Shown here: one piece after another, positions 1-5,946 of the stretch
Position numbering within the stretch: position 1 is the stretch's first letter
How the letters are laid out: each line of letters begins with the position of its first letter
NCBI GenBank assembly: GCA_033763435.1
Contig: JANRKN010000106.1
Coordinates: 1 to 8,370, forward strand
Length of the DNA: 8,370 nucleotides
Direction: 5' to 3'
DNA from: JANRKN01 sp033763435
Lineage (GTDB): Bacteria; Planctomycetota; Phycisphaerae; Phycisphaerales; UBA1924
Program-made: the position numbers and the translations under genes
Notes under the pieces: generated by a model
Told to the model about the DNA's origin: nothing
What the model saw: the letters and a program-made list of their open reading frames with translations, nothing else
The model's database searches: none

Positions 1-327
1 CGCGCCGTGCCGCAGCGACTCGACCGCGTGCTCAACGGTGCCGTAGCCCGTGAGCATGATGACCGCGGTGCCGAAGTGGTGCCGCTGGATCTCGCGGAGG
101 AGTTCCAGGCCGTTCATCGCGGGCATGGAAACGTCGGTGAGCACGACGTCCCACGCGGGTTCGGCCATTCCGGCCGCGCGGCGGAGGCGCTCGAGCGCCT
201 CGGGCGCGTTGAGGCTCGTCGCGGCGTGGTAGCCGTCGCGCGAGAGAAACTCGGCGAGCGACTCGGCGACGATCGGGTCGTCGTCGACGATGAGGATCCG
301 CGCCTTGCTGGCGCCGGCGGAGCTCAC
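1..327 (-). CDS. Response regulator, receiver domain (3' end cut off by window edge)
   Basis: This is the output partner of a two-component system: it accepts a phosphoryl group on an aspartate and passes the signal to a C-terminal domain not in this window. The visible 109 residues are almost exactly one receiver (CheY-like) domain. It has the acidic pocket at D15-D17 in ILIVDDDP, the phospho-acceptor D65 in VVLTDVSMP, and the conserved switch threonine T93 in IMLTGYGT. The conserved lysine should come a few residues past the edge. The LTGYGTVEHAVESLRHGA style resembles NtrC-family receivers, which usually carry a sigma-54 AAA+ ATPase and a DNA-binding helix, but nothing of those is visible. 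The GTG start at 327 shares bases with the TGA stop of the upstream kinase (GTGA), so translation is probably coupled. The receiver call is very secure; the output type is only a guess. Confidence 0.93.
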   Translation of the reverse strand, partial: MSSAGASKARILIVDDDPIVAESLAEFLSRDGYHAATSLNAPEALERLRRAAGMAEPAWDVVLTDVSMPAMNGLELLREIQRHHFGTAVIMLTGYGTVEHAVESLRHGA

Positions 328-1196
328 GCGACCTCTCCGTCGCGCCGGCGGTCTTGCGCGGGCAGGCCCAGCGTGGTGGCGCCCGCGTCGCGGATCGGCA
401 TGCCGAGCCTCAGCACCGCGCCCCGCAGGCGCTTGCCCGCGGGCGACATTCGGGGCATGAGCTGCACCGTGCCGCGCGCCTCGGCCATCACGTGCCACGC
501 GACGCTCAGGCCCAGGCCCGAGCGCGCGTCCTTGGTCGTGAAGCCCGGGTCAAAGACGCGAGCGGCGTCCGCGCCCTCAGGCGGCCCGAGCCCGTCGTCT
601 TCGATCTCGATCACCGCCCAGTCTTCGGGCGCCGGGCGCAGGCCCGTCGTGATCGGCCGGGGCCCGTCGAAGGTCTCACGCCTGCCCGAGACGCGGATGC
701 AGCCGACGCGCGTCCGCTCGTCGCGCGCCGCGATTGATTCCAGCGCGTTGCGCAGGCCGTTGATCAGCGCGGGGTACATGGGCCCCGCGGGCACGCCCGC
801 GACGTCCGCCGCGAGGTCGGTCTCGATCGCGATGTTCATCGCCTCCGCGCCCGGGCGGATCAGGTCGATCGCATGCCCGACCGCGACGCCGAGCGTCACG
901 GGCGCGCACTTAGCCAGCAAGGGCGAGCCGATCGACAGCCCGGGACCCTGCATCGAGGCGTGCACGAGATCCGCCAGACGTTCGAGCGCGCCCCCGGCGG
1001 TCGAGAGATTCGACATCGCCGTCTCGATCGCCGTCGGGCCCGGCTTCACGGCCTTCTCGAACTGGTCGAGCGCCTCGAGCGAGCCGTTCAGAAGCCCGCG
1101 CAGCGCCGCGACCAGGTCGCTGTAGCGCTCCACCATGCCCCCCGCGTCGTTGGTGCGGGCCGCGTTCAGAGAAGTCCGATCGTCGCGTGCGTCCAT
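324..1196 (-). CDS. Histidine-kinase-like sensor ATPase (HATPase_c), soluble
   Basis: A 290-residue protein with the ATP-binding half of a two-component histidine kinase. The N box is seen at about 144-155 (ALINGLRNALESI, N150), the G1 box at 197-204 (EIEDDGLG), the F box at 214-222 (VFDPGFTTK) and the G2 box at 227-232 (GLGLSV). There is no membrane segment or PAS domain, so it should be cytosolic. The expected dimerisation/phosphotransfer helix, roughly 100 residues before the N box, has no H-E/D-x-x-N-P motif. The only histidines are H79, H108 and H235, and none sits in a usual context. It may therefore have a degenerate DHp domain, use H79, or act as an ATPase or phosphatase. The ATG at 1196 is chosen because an in-frame stop lies 33 nt upstream; M21 is an alternative. 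Its stop overlaps the response regulator start, so the pair is an operon. The family call is firm; kinase activity is not. Confidence 0.88.
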   Translation of the reverse strand: MDARDDRTSLNAARTNDAGGMVERYSDLVAALRGLLNGSLEALDQFEKAVKPGPTAIETAMSNLSTAGGALERLADLVHASMQGPGLSIGSPLLAKCAPVTLGVAVGHAIDLIRPGAEAMNIAIETDLAADVAGVPAGPMYPALINGLRNALESIAARDERTRVGCIRVSGRRETFDGPRPITTGLRPAPEDWAVIEIEDDGLGPPEGADAARVFDPGFTTKDARSGLGLSVAWHVMAEARGTVQLMPRMSPAGKRLRGAVLRLGMPIRDAGATTLGLPAQDRRRDGEVA

Positions 1197-1210
1197 GCCC
1201 CGCAGACATC

Positions 1211-1225
1211 GTCCGCCCGGCGGAC
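1211..1225. promoter_or_regulatory. Perfect 15-nt palindrome upstream of the kinase gene
   Basis: GTCCGCC-C-GGCGGAC has two perfect 7-base arms around one central base. It ends 14 nt before the ATG of the kinase gene. The arms are too close for a full RNA hairpin, so a DNA operator for a dimeric regulator, perhaps the operon's own response regulator, is the more natural reading. In this GC-rich DNA a chance palindrome is possible. No second copy was seen in the window. Confidence 0.35.
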
Positions 1226-1369
1226 ACGATCAAGCCGCGTGTGGCGTCCGGGCAACGCCCCCATCCGCCCCGCCCGCAGCACCCGCACAGGTGTTGCCTT
1301 CCCGCAACATCCTCGCACCGAGCGCCAGGTCCGCGTCGGATAACCCGCCCGATCGCTCAGAACGCCGTC

Positions 1370-1409
1370 AAAAAGCACCACGCCCGCAAGGACGTGCCTC
1401 GCGGGCGTG
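1370..1409 (-). terminator. Rho-independent terminator of the tRNA-Ile gene
   Basis: On the minus strand, starting 5 nt after the tRNA 3' end, a stem begins with CACGCCCGC (1409-1401) and closes with GCGGGCGTG (1387-1379). Inner pairs GAGG/CCTT extend it to about 13 bp, including one G-T pair, around the loop CACGT. The stem is followed by GTG, C and a run of five T's (1374-1370). Position, stem strength and T run fit an intrinsic terminator separating the tRNA from the kinase operon downstream. Confidence 0.85.
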
Positions 1410-1413
1410 ACAA

Positions 1414-1487
1414 TGGGCCTGGACAGACTTGAACTGTCGACCTCACCCTTATCAGGGGTGCGCTCTAGCCACCTGAGCTACAAGCCC
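1414..1487 (-). tRNA. tRNA-Ile (anticodon GAU)
   Basis: A complete 74-nt cloverleaf read on the minus strand. The acceptor stem pairs GGGCTTG with CAGGCCC (one T-G pair) and the discriminator is A. The D arm includes AGCTCAGGTGGCTAGAGC. The anticodon stem CACCC/GGGTG holds the loop CTGATAA, with anticodon GAT at 1453-1451. The T arm contains GTTCAAGTC. The sequence is very close to the familiar bacterial tRNA-Ile(GAU). The 3' CCA is not encoded (TTG follows the discriminator), so it must be added by the CCA-adding enzyme. The gene stands alone rather than inside an rRNA operon, with its own promoter and terminator. Confidence 0.98.
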
Positions 1488-1501
1488 GACTTGTGGAGAG
1501 G

Positions 1502-1530
1502 ACTATACGCCCCCTCCCGGCGGACGTCGA
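1502..1530 (-). promoter_or_regulatory. Sigma-70-like promoter for tRNA-Ile
   Basis: On the minus strand, TCGACG (1530-1525; 4 of 6 matches to TTGACA) is followed by a 17-bp spacer and TATAGT (1507-1502; 5 of 6 matches to TATAAT). The -10 box ends 14 bp before the mature tRNA 5' end, so a start site near 1495 would leave a leader of about 8 nt. Spacing and position are what a stable-RNA promoter should show. Confidence 0.7.
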
Positions 1531-1613
1531 GCAACTCTGCCTCCGCCCCGCCCTCCGGGCCCCGAACCCGCGGTCCGGGGCGGGAAACCGGCGTCCGAAA
1601 AGCCCCGGCGGGC

Positions 1614-1620
1614 GAAGAAG
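1614..1620 (+). promoter_or_regulatory. Probable ribosome binding site setting the photolyase start
   Basis: GAAGAAG ends 5 nt before the GTG at 1626 and is the only purine-rich stretch at proper spacing near the beginning of the conserved protein. It supports the GTG start over the in-frame ATG at 1407, which would make the coding region run antisense across the tRNA gene. Confidence 0.5.
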
Positions 1621-1625
1621 CGGGC

Positions 1626-4088
1626 GTGCCCGGTCCCGAGCCCCAACCTCAACTCTTTGCCGACCTCCGCTGGCCCGCGGGGTGGCTTGCCGAACGAGTG
1701 CGGGCGCTGCCGTCCGCGCCCGGCGCCGACCGATCCGCCCGGGTGGTCTGCTGGCTGCACCACGCGGTCCGCGCGGAAGAGAACCCGGCGCTGTTGGCCG
1801 CGCGTGCCCGGGCGGCGGAGCTTGCGCTGCCGCTGGTCATCTTCGCGGGCGTCACCGCGCGCGACCCCTTCGCGACCGACCGTCACTGGTGGTTCGAGCT
1901 TCAGGGCCTGCGCGACCTCGCGCTGGACCTGCCGCCGGACCTGCGGGCCTCGCTCATCGTCGAGGCCGACTCCGACGCGCGCGGGTTCGAGGCGCTCGCC
2001 GCGCTGCTCGCGGGCGCGGAGCTGATCACCGACGATTTCCCGCTCGAGCCTTGGCACGGCTGGGTGAACGAGGCCGCCGCGGCAAGCGCGCGGGCCTTCG
2101 CGGTCGATTCGGCCTGCGTGGTGCCGATGCTGCTGGTGGGCCGGGCGCACGATCGCGCGTTTGCGTTCCGCGACGCGACCGCGCGCGACTATGCCGTGCG
2201 CGTGAGCGAGACGTGGGCGCTGGACCTTCGCGATCTCTGCGAACCCGATCAACCGGCGATCCAACGCGCCCTCGCGCCCGGGTGCGTGTTCGCAGGTTCG
2301 CAGGTTGCCGCGTGGACCGACGCGGACCTGTCGGCGCTGTGCGCGCGTGCGACGATCGATCACGCGGTGCCCCCGGTCTTTGAAACCTCGGGCGGTGCCC
2401 GCGCGGGGCTTGCGCGCTGGGCCCATTTCCGCGATCGGCACCTCAGGAGCTACGCCCAGCGCCGAAACGACGCGCTCGACCACGGGCCCGAGGGCGGCGT
2501 CTCGCGCATGAGCGCGTATCTCCACCACGGGCACGTCGCCTCGCAGCGCCTCGCGCGTGAAGCCCACGCCCGCGGCGGGGCGGGCGCTGAGAAGTACCTC
2601 GACGAACTGCTCATCTGGCGCGAGCTTGCGTACGCCTTCTGCTTCTATCGCGCGGACGCCCGCGCGGTGCGCCCCGCGCTCTCAACGATCCCCGCGTGGG
2701 CGCGCGCCACCCTCGCGGCGCACGAGCGCGACGGGCGCGAGCTGATCGATCTGGACACGCTCGCCCGCGCACAGACAGGCGACGCGCTCTGGGATGCCGC
2801 GCAGCGCTCGCTGCTCATCCACGGTGAACTGCACAACAACCTCCGGATGACGTGGGGCAAGGCGCTGCTCGGCTGGACCCGCGCGGCGGGCCCGTGCCTG
2901 CAACATCTTGTTGATTTGAACCACCGATTCGCGCTCGACGGACGTGACCCCGCGAGCCTGGGAGGTATTCTCTGGTGCCTGGGGCAGTTCGACCGGCCCC
3001 ACCCCACCCACACTCCCGAGCGCGCCGTGCTGGGTACTGTGCGGGGCCGGCCCACCGCCGAACACGCCCAGCGGCTCGACGTGCGCGCGTTCACCTCGTG
3101 GGTTGGTCGGCCCAGGCGGAGCGGCAGGATGCCTTCGATCGCGGTCATCGGTGCGGGGATCGCCGGGCTCGCGTGCGCACGCACGCTCAGCGACCAGCGC
3201 GAGCACACGCACGTTTTCGACAAAGGCCGGGGGCCGGGCGGGCGCGTTTCTACACGCCGCGCAGAGATCGGGGGCCTCCGCGTCAGCTTCGACCACGGCG
3301 CACCCGGCTTTGATGTGTCCGCGGAGAGCGACCCCAACGAGCGCTTCCTTCGGCTCGTCCGCGCCTGGCAGGAGCAGGGCCTGATCCGCGAGGACGCGCC
3401 GGGCGAGCACCGGTTTGTTGCTGCGTCGGGTATGCACGACCTGCCAAAGCTTCTTTCGCAGGGCCTCACGATCCACAGCGGCGTCAAGGTCGACCGCCTC
3501 GCGCGCGAAGGTTCGCAGTTCCGGCTCCTGGACGACACCGGCGCGGACCGGGGCGTGTTCGACCGCGTGGTGCTGGCGGTGCCGCCCGCGAACGTGATCG
3601 CGATCTGCGAGGCGTCGAACGTTGCGCCGACCGTGCTCGCGCGCGCCCGCGCCGCGGTGATGGACCCGTGCTGGACGGTGCTCGCGGTCGTCTCGGGCGC
3701 GACGCCGGTGGGGAAGATCCGGGCGCCTGAGTTTGCCGCGTATCGCGAGAGCGATAAGCCCGGGCGCAGCGCGGTTGCGGGGCACGAGTGTTGGACGATC
3801 CACGCCTCGCCCGCGTGGACGCGCGAGCATCTCGAGCGCGAGCCCGCCGACGTTCAGGCCCGGCTGCTGGAGGTGTTCTTCGCGCACGCGGGCCCACCCT
3901 CGCGGCTGATCGGCGCGCAGGCCCACCGCTGGCGCTACGCGCGCGTCGCGTCGCCCGCGGGCGCGGAGTTCCTCGAAGACGAATCGGGCGCGATCATCGC
4001 CTGTGGCGATTGGTGCCTGGGCGATGGCGTCGCGCGGGCGTATCTGTCGGGCGTCGCCGCCGCGGGCGCGCTGCTCAGGCAGGGCTAA
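1626..4088 (+). CDS. Fused class II CPD photolyase and COG3380/renalase-like FAD oxidoreductase
   Basis: An 820-residue two-flavoprotein fusion. Residues ~1-485 are a class II deoxyribodipyrimidine photolyase, which uses light and FADH- to split cyclobutane pyrimidine dimers. The antenna domain starts near VVCWLHHAVRAEEN (40-53). The FAD domain has SRMSAYLHHGHVASQR, DELLIWREL (326-334) and LDGRDP (437-442). Aligned by spacing to the Methanosarcina mazei enzyme, the electron-transfer triad is W389, W410, W417 (there W360, W381, W388); N432 matches flavin-site N403 and W450 matches W421. Residues 502-820 are an NAD/FAD oxidoreductase of the COG3380 (renalase-like) type: GxGxxG at 509-514 (VIGAGIAGL), DKGRGPGGR at 532-540, and a C-terminal flavin motif ACGDWCLGDGVARAYLSG. 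Its substrate is unknown. No stop separates the parts, but GGAG 7 nt before ATG 3129 could start a separate second product. The GTG start is inferred; the 1407-1625 extension is discarded because it overlaps the tRNA. Confidence 0.88.
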   Translation: MPGPEPQPQLFADLRWPAGWLAERVRALPSAPGADRSARVVCWLHHAVRAEENPALLAARARAAELALPLVIFAGVTARDPFATDRHWWFELQGLRDLALDLPPDLRASLIVEADSDARGFEALAALLAGAELITDDFPLEPWHGWVNEAAAASARAFAVDSACVVPMLLVGRAHDRAFAFRDATARDYAVRVSETWALDLRDLCEPDQPAIQRALAPGCVFAGSQVAAWTDADLSALCARATIDHAVPPVFETSGGARAGLARWAHFRDRHLRSYAQRRNDALDHGPEGGVSRMSAYLHHGHVASQRLAREAHARGGAGAEKYLDELLIWRELAYAFCFYRADARAVRPALSTIPAWARATLAAHERDGRELIDLDTLARAQTGDALWDAAQRSLLIHGELHNNLRMTWGKALLGWTRAAGPCLQHLVDLNHRFALDGRDPASLGGILWCLGQFDRPHPTHTPERAVLGTVRGRPTAEHAQRLDVRAFTSWVGRPRRSGRMPSIAVIGAGIAGLACARTLSDQREHTHVFDKGRGPGGRVSTRRAEIGGLRVSFDHGAPGFDVSAESDPNERFLRLVRAWQEQGLIREDAPGEHRFVAASGMHDLPKLLSQGLTIHSGVKVDRLAREGSQFRLLDDTGADRGVFDRVVLAVPPANVIAICEASNVAPTVLARARAAVMDPCWTVLAVVSGATPVGKIRAPEFAAYRESDKPGRSAVAGHECWTIHASPAWTREHLEREPADVQARLLEVFFAHAGPPSRLIGAQAHRWRYARVASPAGAEFLEDESGAIIACGDWCLGDGVARAYLSGVAAAGALLRQG

Positions 4089-4091
4089 CCA

Positions 4092-5762
4092 TCAGACGCC
4101 CGCAAGCGCCGGCTTCTGCACGCTGCGCCGGGCCGCGTGGCTCAGGCCCGCGTCTTCGCAGAGCAGGCGCGTGGAGATCTGCGCGCTCAGGAAAATCGTC
4201 GGCAGGCCCGATCCCGGGTGCGTCCCCCCGCCCACGAGGTACACGTTCTCGCACTCGGGCAGCTTGTTCTGCGGGCGCTTGTGCAGCATCTGCCCGAGGT
4301 TGTGTGCGAGGTTGAACGTCGCGCCGTGGTTGATGTTCATCCGCCGCCAGTCCGCGGGCGTGATGATGCTCTCCGTCAGAATGTGCGGCCTCAGATCGCC
4401 CAGCCCCATCGCGCGCCCGATCTGGTCCAGCGTCTTCTCGCGGAACTGCGCGACAAACGCCGGATCCTCCCAGCGCAGTTGCCCCGCGGGGATCGAAAGC
4501 TGCTCGCTGGGCGTCGGCACCAGCACGTACAGCGCCGAACCCCCCGCGGGCGCCATCATCGGGTCCGTCACCGCCGGGTTGCACACGTACACCGAGGGAT
4601 CGTCCGACCCCACGCCCAGGCGCGAGATCTCGTCGAGATTCTCCTTGTAGCGCCCGGAGACATAGATCGTGTGGTGCGCCGTGTCGAAGGCCTTGTTGAC
4701 GCCCAGGTACATCATGAACGTCGAGCAGGAGTACTTCTTGGCGTCGATCGCCTCGTCGCTCGCCCACGCCTTGCCGCGGAGCGCGGGCGGGATGAACTTC
4801 TTGAGCGCGTACGCCGTGTCGGCGTTGATGACGATCTGGTCGATGTCCGTGCGCCCCGCGGCCGTGTGCACCGCGACCGCGCGCTCGCCCTGAAACTCCA
4901 CGCGCTCGACGGGCTCGCCCGTGCGGATGTCGGCGCCCAGTTCGCGTGCGACCTCCGCCAGCGCGTTCATCAGCGCATGGCAGCCGCCGATCGGGTGCCA
5001 CACGCCGTACTCGTACTCAATGAACGGCAGGATCGTGAACAGGCTCGGGCAATCGAAGGGCGACATCCCGAGATACTTGCTCTGGAACGACACCGCCAGG
5101 CGCACATGCGGGTTACGGAAGTACTTGCTCAGCAGGTCGTGCACCGACAGATCGGGCCTCAGCACCGGGCCGACCTTCAGCGCATCGCGCCAGACCGCGG
5201 GCCCGAGCAGGTCCAGCGGCGAGCGCATCGGGTTGCGCAGGATCGACTCGGAATGGCGGAGCTTGAAGCGGTTGTCGTCGATGAACCGCGCGAAGTTCGC
5301 GCCGTCGCGCTCGTCGATCGCGCTGATGCGCCGGGCCATCTCCGCGACGTCCTGCGTCGCGTCCAGCCGCAGGGGCTCGCTGCCGCTCCGGCCCATGACG
5401 AGGCGGTACATCGGATCCAGCCGGCGCAGGTCGACATAGTCGGCCAGCCTTCGACCGGCGGCCGCGAAGACCTCTTCAAGCACGTAGGGCATCAGGAAGA
5501 ACGTGGGCCCGCGGTCGAAGTGGAACGCGCCTTGGGGCGTGCTGTGCGTGATGCGCGCCGTCCGGCCGCCGATCGCGGGCTGGGCCTCAAAGAGCGTGAC
5601 CCGCGCGCCCGACGCAGCGAGCAGCGCCGCCGCCGCCAGCCCGCCCGGCCCCGCGCCGACGACCGCCACGCGCGGGCCCGAGCCCCGCGGCTGACCGTTG
5701 CGGTGCGAGCCGGGCTGTGCGGTGGGGGCGTGGAGGTCCGTGGGGGTGTTGGTGGTGGGCAT
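4092..5762 (-). CDS. crtI: Phytoene desaturase family carotenoid desaturase (CrtI/CrtN-like)
   Basis: A 556-residue FAD enzyme that should introduce double bonds into a colourless polyene during carotenoid synthesis, probably at the membrane. The N-terminal dinucleotide-binding fold is clear: GAGPGG at 36-41, the ribose-binding acidic E59 in TLFEA, then IGGRTARI and FDRGPTFFLMP. The C-terminal flavin motif is LVGGGTHPGSGLPTIFLSAQ (509-528). Length and motif order are typical of the family. The GGGTHPGSGLP wording, rather than GAGTHPGAG of classical CrtI, leaves open C30 (squalene-derived, CrtN/CrtP-like) chemistry, a route known in planctomycetes, so the symbol marks the family only. About 30 residues before the fold are low-complexity. 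ATG 5762 is preferred; in-frame ATG 5843 and GTG 5861 would lengthen the protein, and none has a good ribosome binding site. Its stop lies 3 bases from that of the convergent photolyase fusion. Confidence 0.88.
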   Translation of the reverse strand: MPTTNTPTDLHAPTAQPGSHRNGQPRGSGPRVAVVGAGPGGLAAAALLAASGARVTLFEAQPAIGGRTARITHSTPQGAFHFDRGPTFFLMPYVLEEVFAAAGRRLADYVDLRRLDPMYRLVMGRSGSEPLRLDATQDVAEMARRISAIDERDGANFARFIDDNRFKLRHSESILRNPMRSPLDLLGPAVWRDALKVGPVLRPDLSVHDLLSKYFRNPHVRLAVSFQSKYLGMSPFDCPSLFTILPFIEYEYGVWHPIGGCHALMNALAEVARELGADIRTGEPVERVEFQGERAVAVHTAAGRTDIDQIVINADTAYALKKFIPPALRGKAWASDEAIDAKKYSCSTFMMYLGVNKAFDTAHHTIYVSGRYKENLDEISRLGVGSDDPSVYVCNPAVTDPMMAPAGGSALYVLVPTPSEQLSIPAGQLRWEDPAFVAQFREKTLDQIGRAMGLGDLRPHILTESIITPADWRRMNINHGATFNLAHNLGQMLHKRPQNKLPECENVYLVGGGTHPGSGLPTIFLSAQISTRLLCEDAGLSHAARRSVQKPALAGV

Positions 5763-5790
5763 GGCTGAGGGCTCAGGGTACGAACGCTCA

Positions 5791-5808
5791 GTTCCCTTCG
5801 CACGCCAG
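5791..5808 (+). repeat. 18-nt direct repeat, copy 1, in the crtI/zinc-ribbon divergent spacer
   Basis: GTTCCCTTCGCACGCCAG matches the 18-mer at 5871-5888 at 15 of 18 positions, in the same orientation and 80 bp away. It lies 29 nt upstream of the chosen crtI start. It could be a regulator binding site, or part of the crtI coding sequence if the longer GTG start is used. Confidence 0.35.
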
Positions 5809-5870
5809 ACTCGGGCCGATTCGGGGGTCGGTTTGTCGCCCATTCGGTGCGAACTTGGCACCCGCGGTTC

Positions 5871-5888
5871 GGTCCCTTCGCGCGCCGG
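5871..5888 (+). repeat. 18-nt direct repeat, copy 2, in the divergent spacer
   Basis: GGTCCCTTCGCGCGCCGG is the partner of the copy at 5791-5808. It sits between the two divergent genes and is followed at once by a shorter echo, GGTCCCTCCGC (5890-5900). The 80-bp spacing is near, but not exactly, a whole number of helical turns. Confidence 0.35.
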
Positions 5889-5946
5889 CGGTCCCTCCGC
5901 AGTAAGCTTCCGTCATCTCTGAGGTGGTGGGCGGGGCGGGGGGCGA

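Noticed and set aside
7..1125. Long open frame on the plus strand opposite the kinase and regulator
   Set aside because: It is low-complexity, Arg/Ser/Ala/Pro-rich, has no family motifs, and is fully antisense to two genes with clear domain motifs. This is typical of GC-rich DNA.
1557..1581. GCCCCG/CGGGGC inverted repeat before the photolyase start as a riboswitch or attenuator
   Set aside because: It is a six-base GC stem with an 11-nt loop, which is expected by chance in this composition, and no known riboswitch features surround it.
1407..1625. Upstream in-frame extension of the photolyase from ATG 1407
   Set aside because: It would be translated antisense through the tRNA-Ile gene and its promoter, and it has no photolyase homology. 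GTG 1626 with GAAGAAG upstream fits better.
2682..3926. Minus-strand open frame opposite the photolyase fusion
   Set aside because: No recognisable motif. The opposite strand carries two well-matched flavoprotein domains with correctly spaced key residues.
4137..5768. 543-codon plus-strand open frame opposite the desaturase
   Set aside because: The composition is Arg/Ala/His/Val-rich antisense noise, while the minus strand has complete CrtI-family motifs at both ends.
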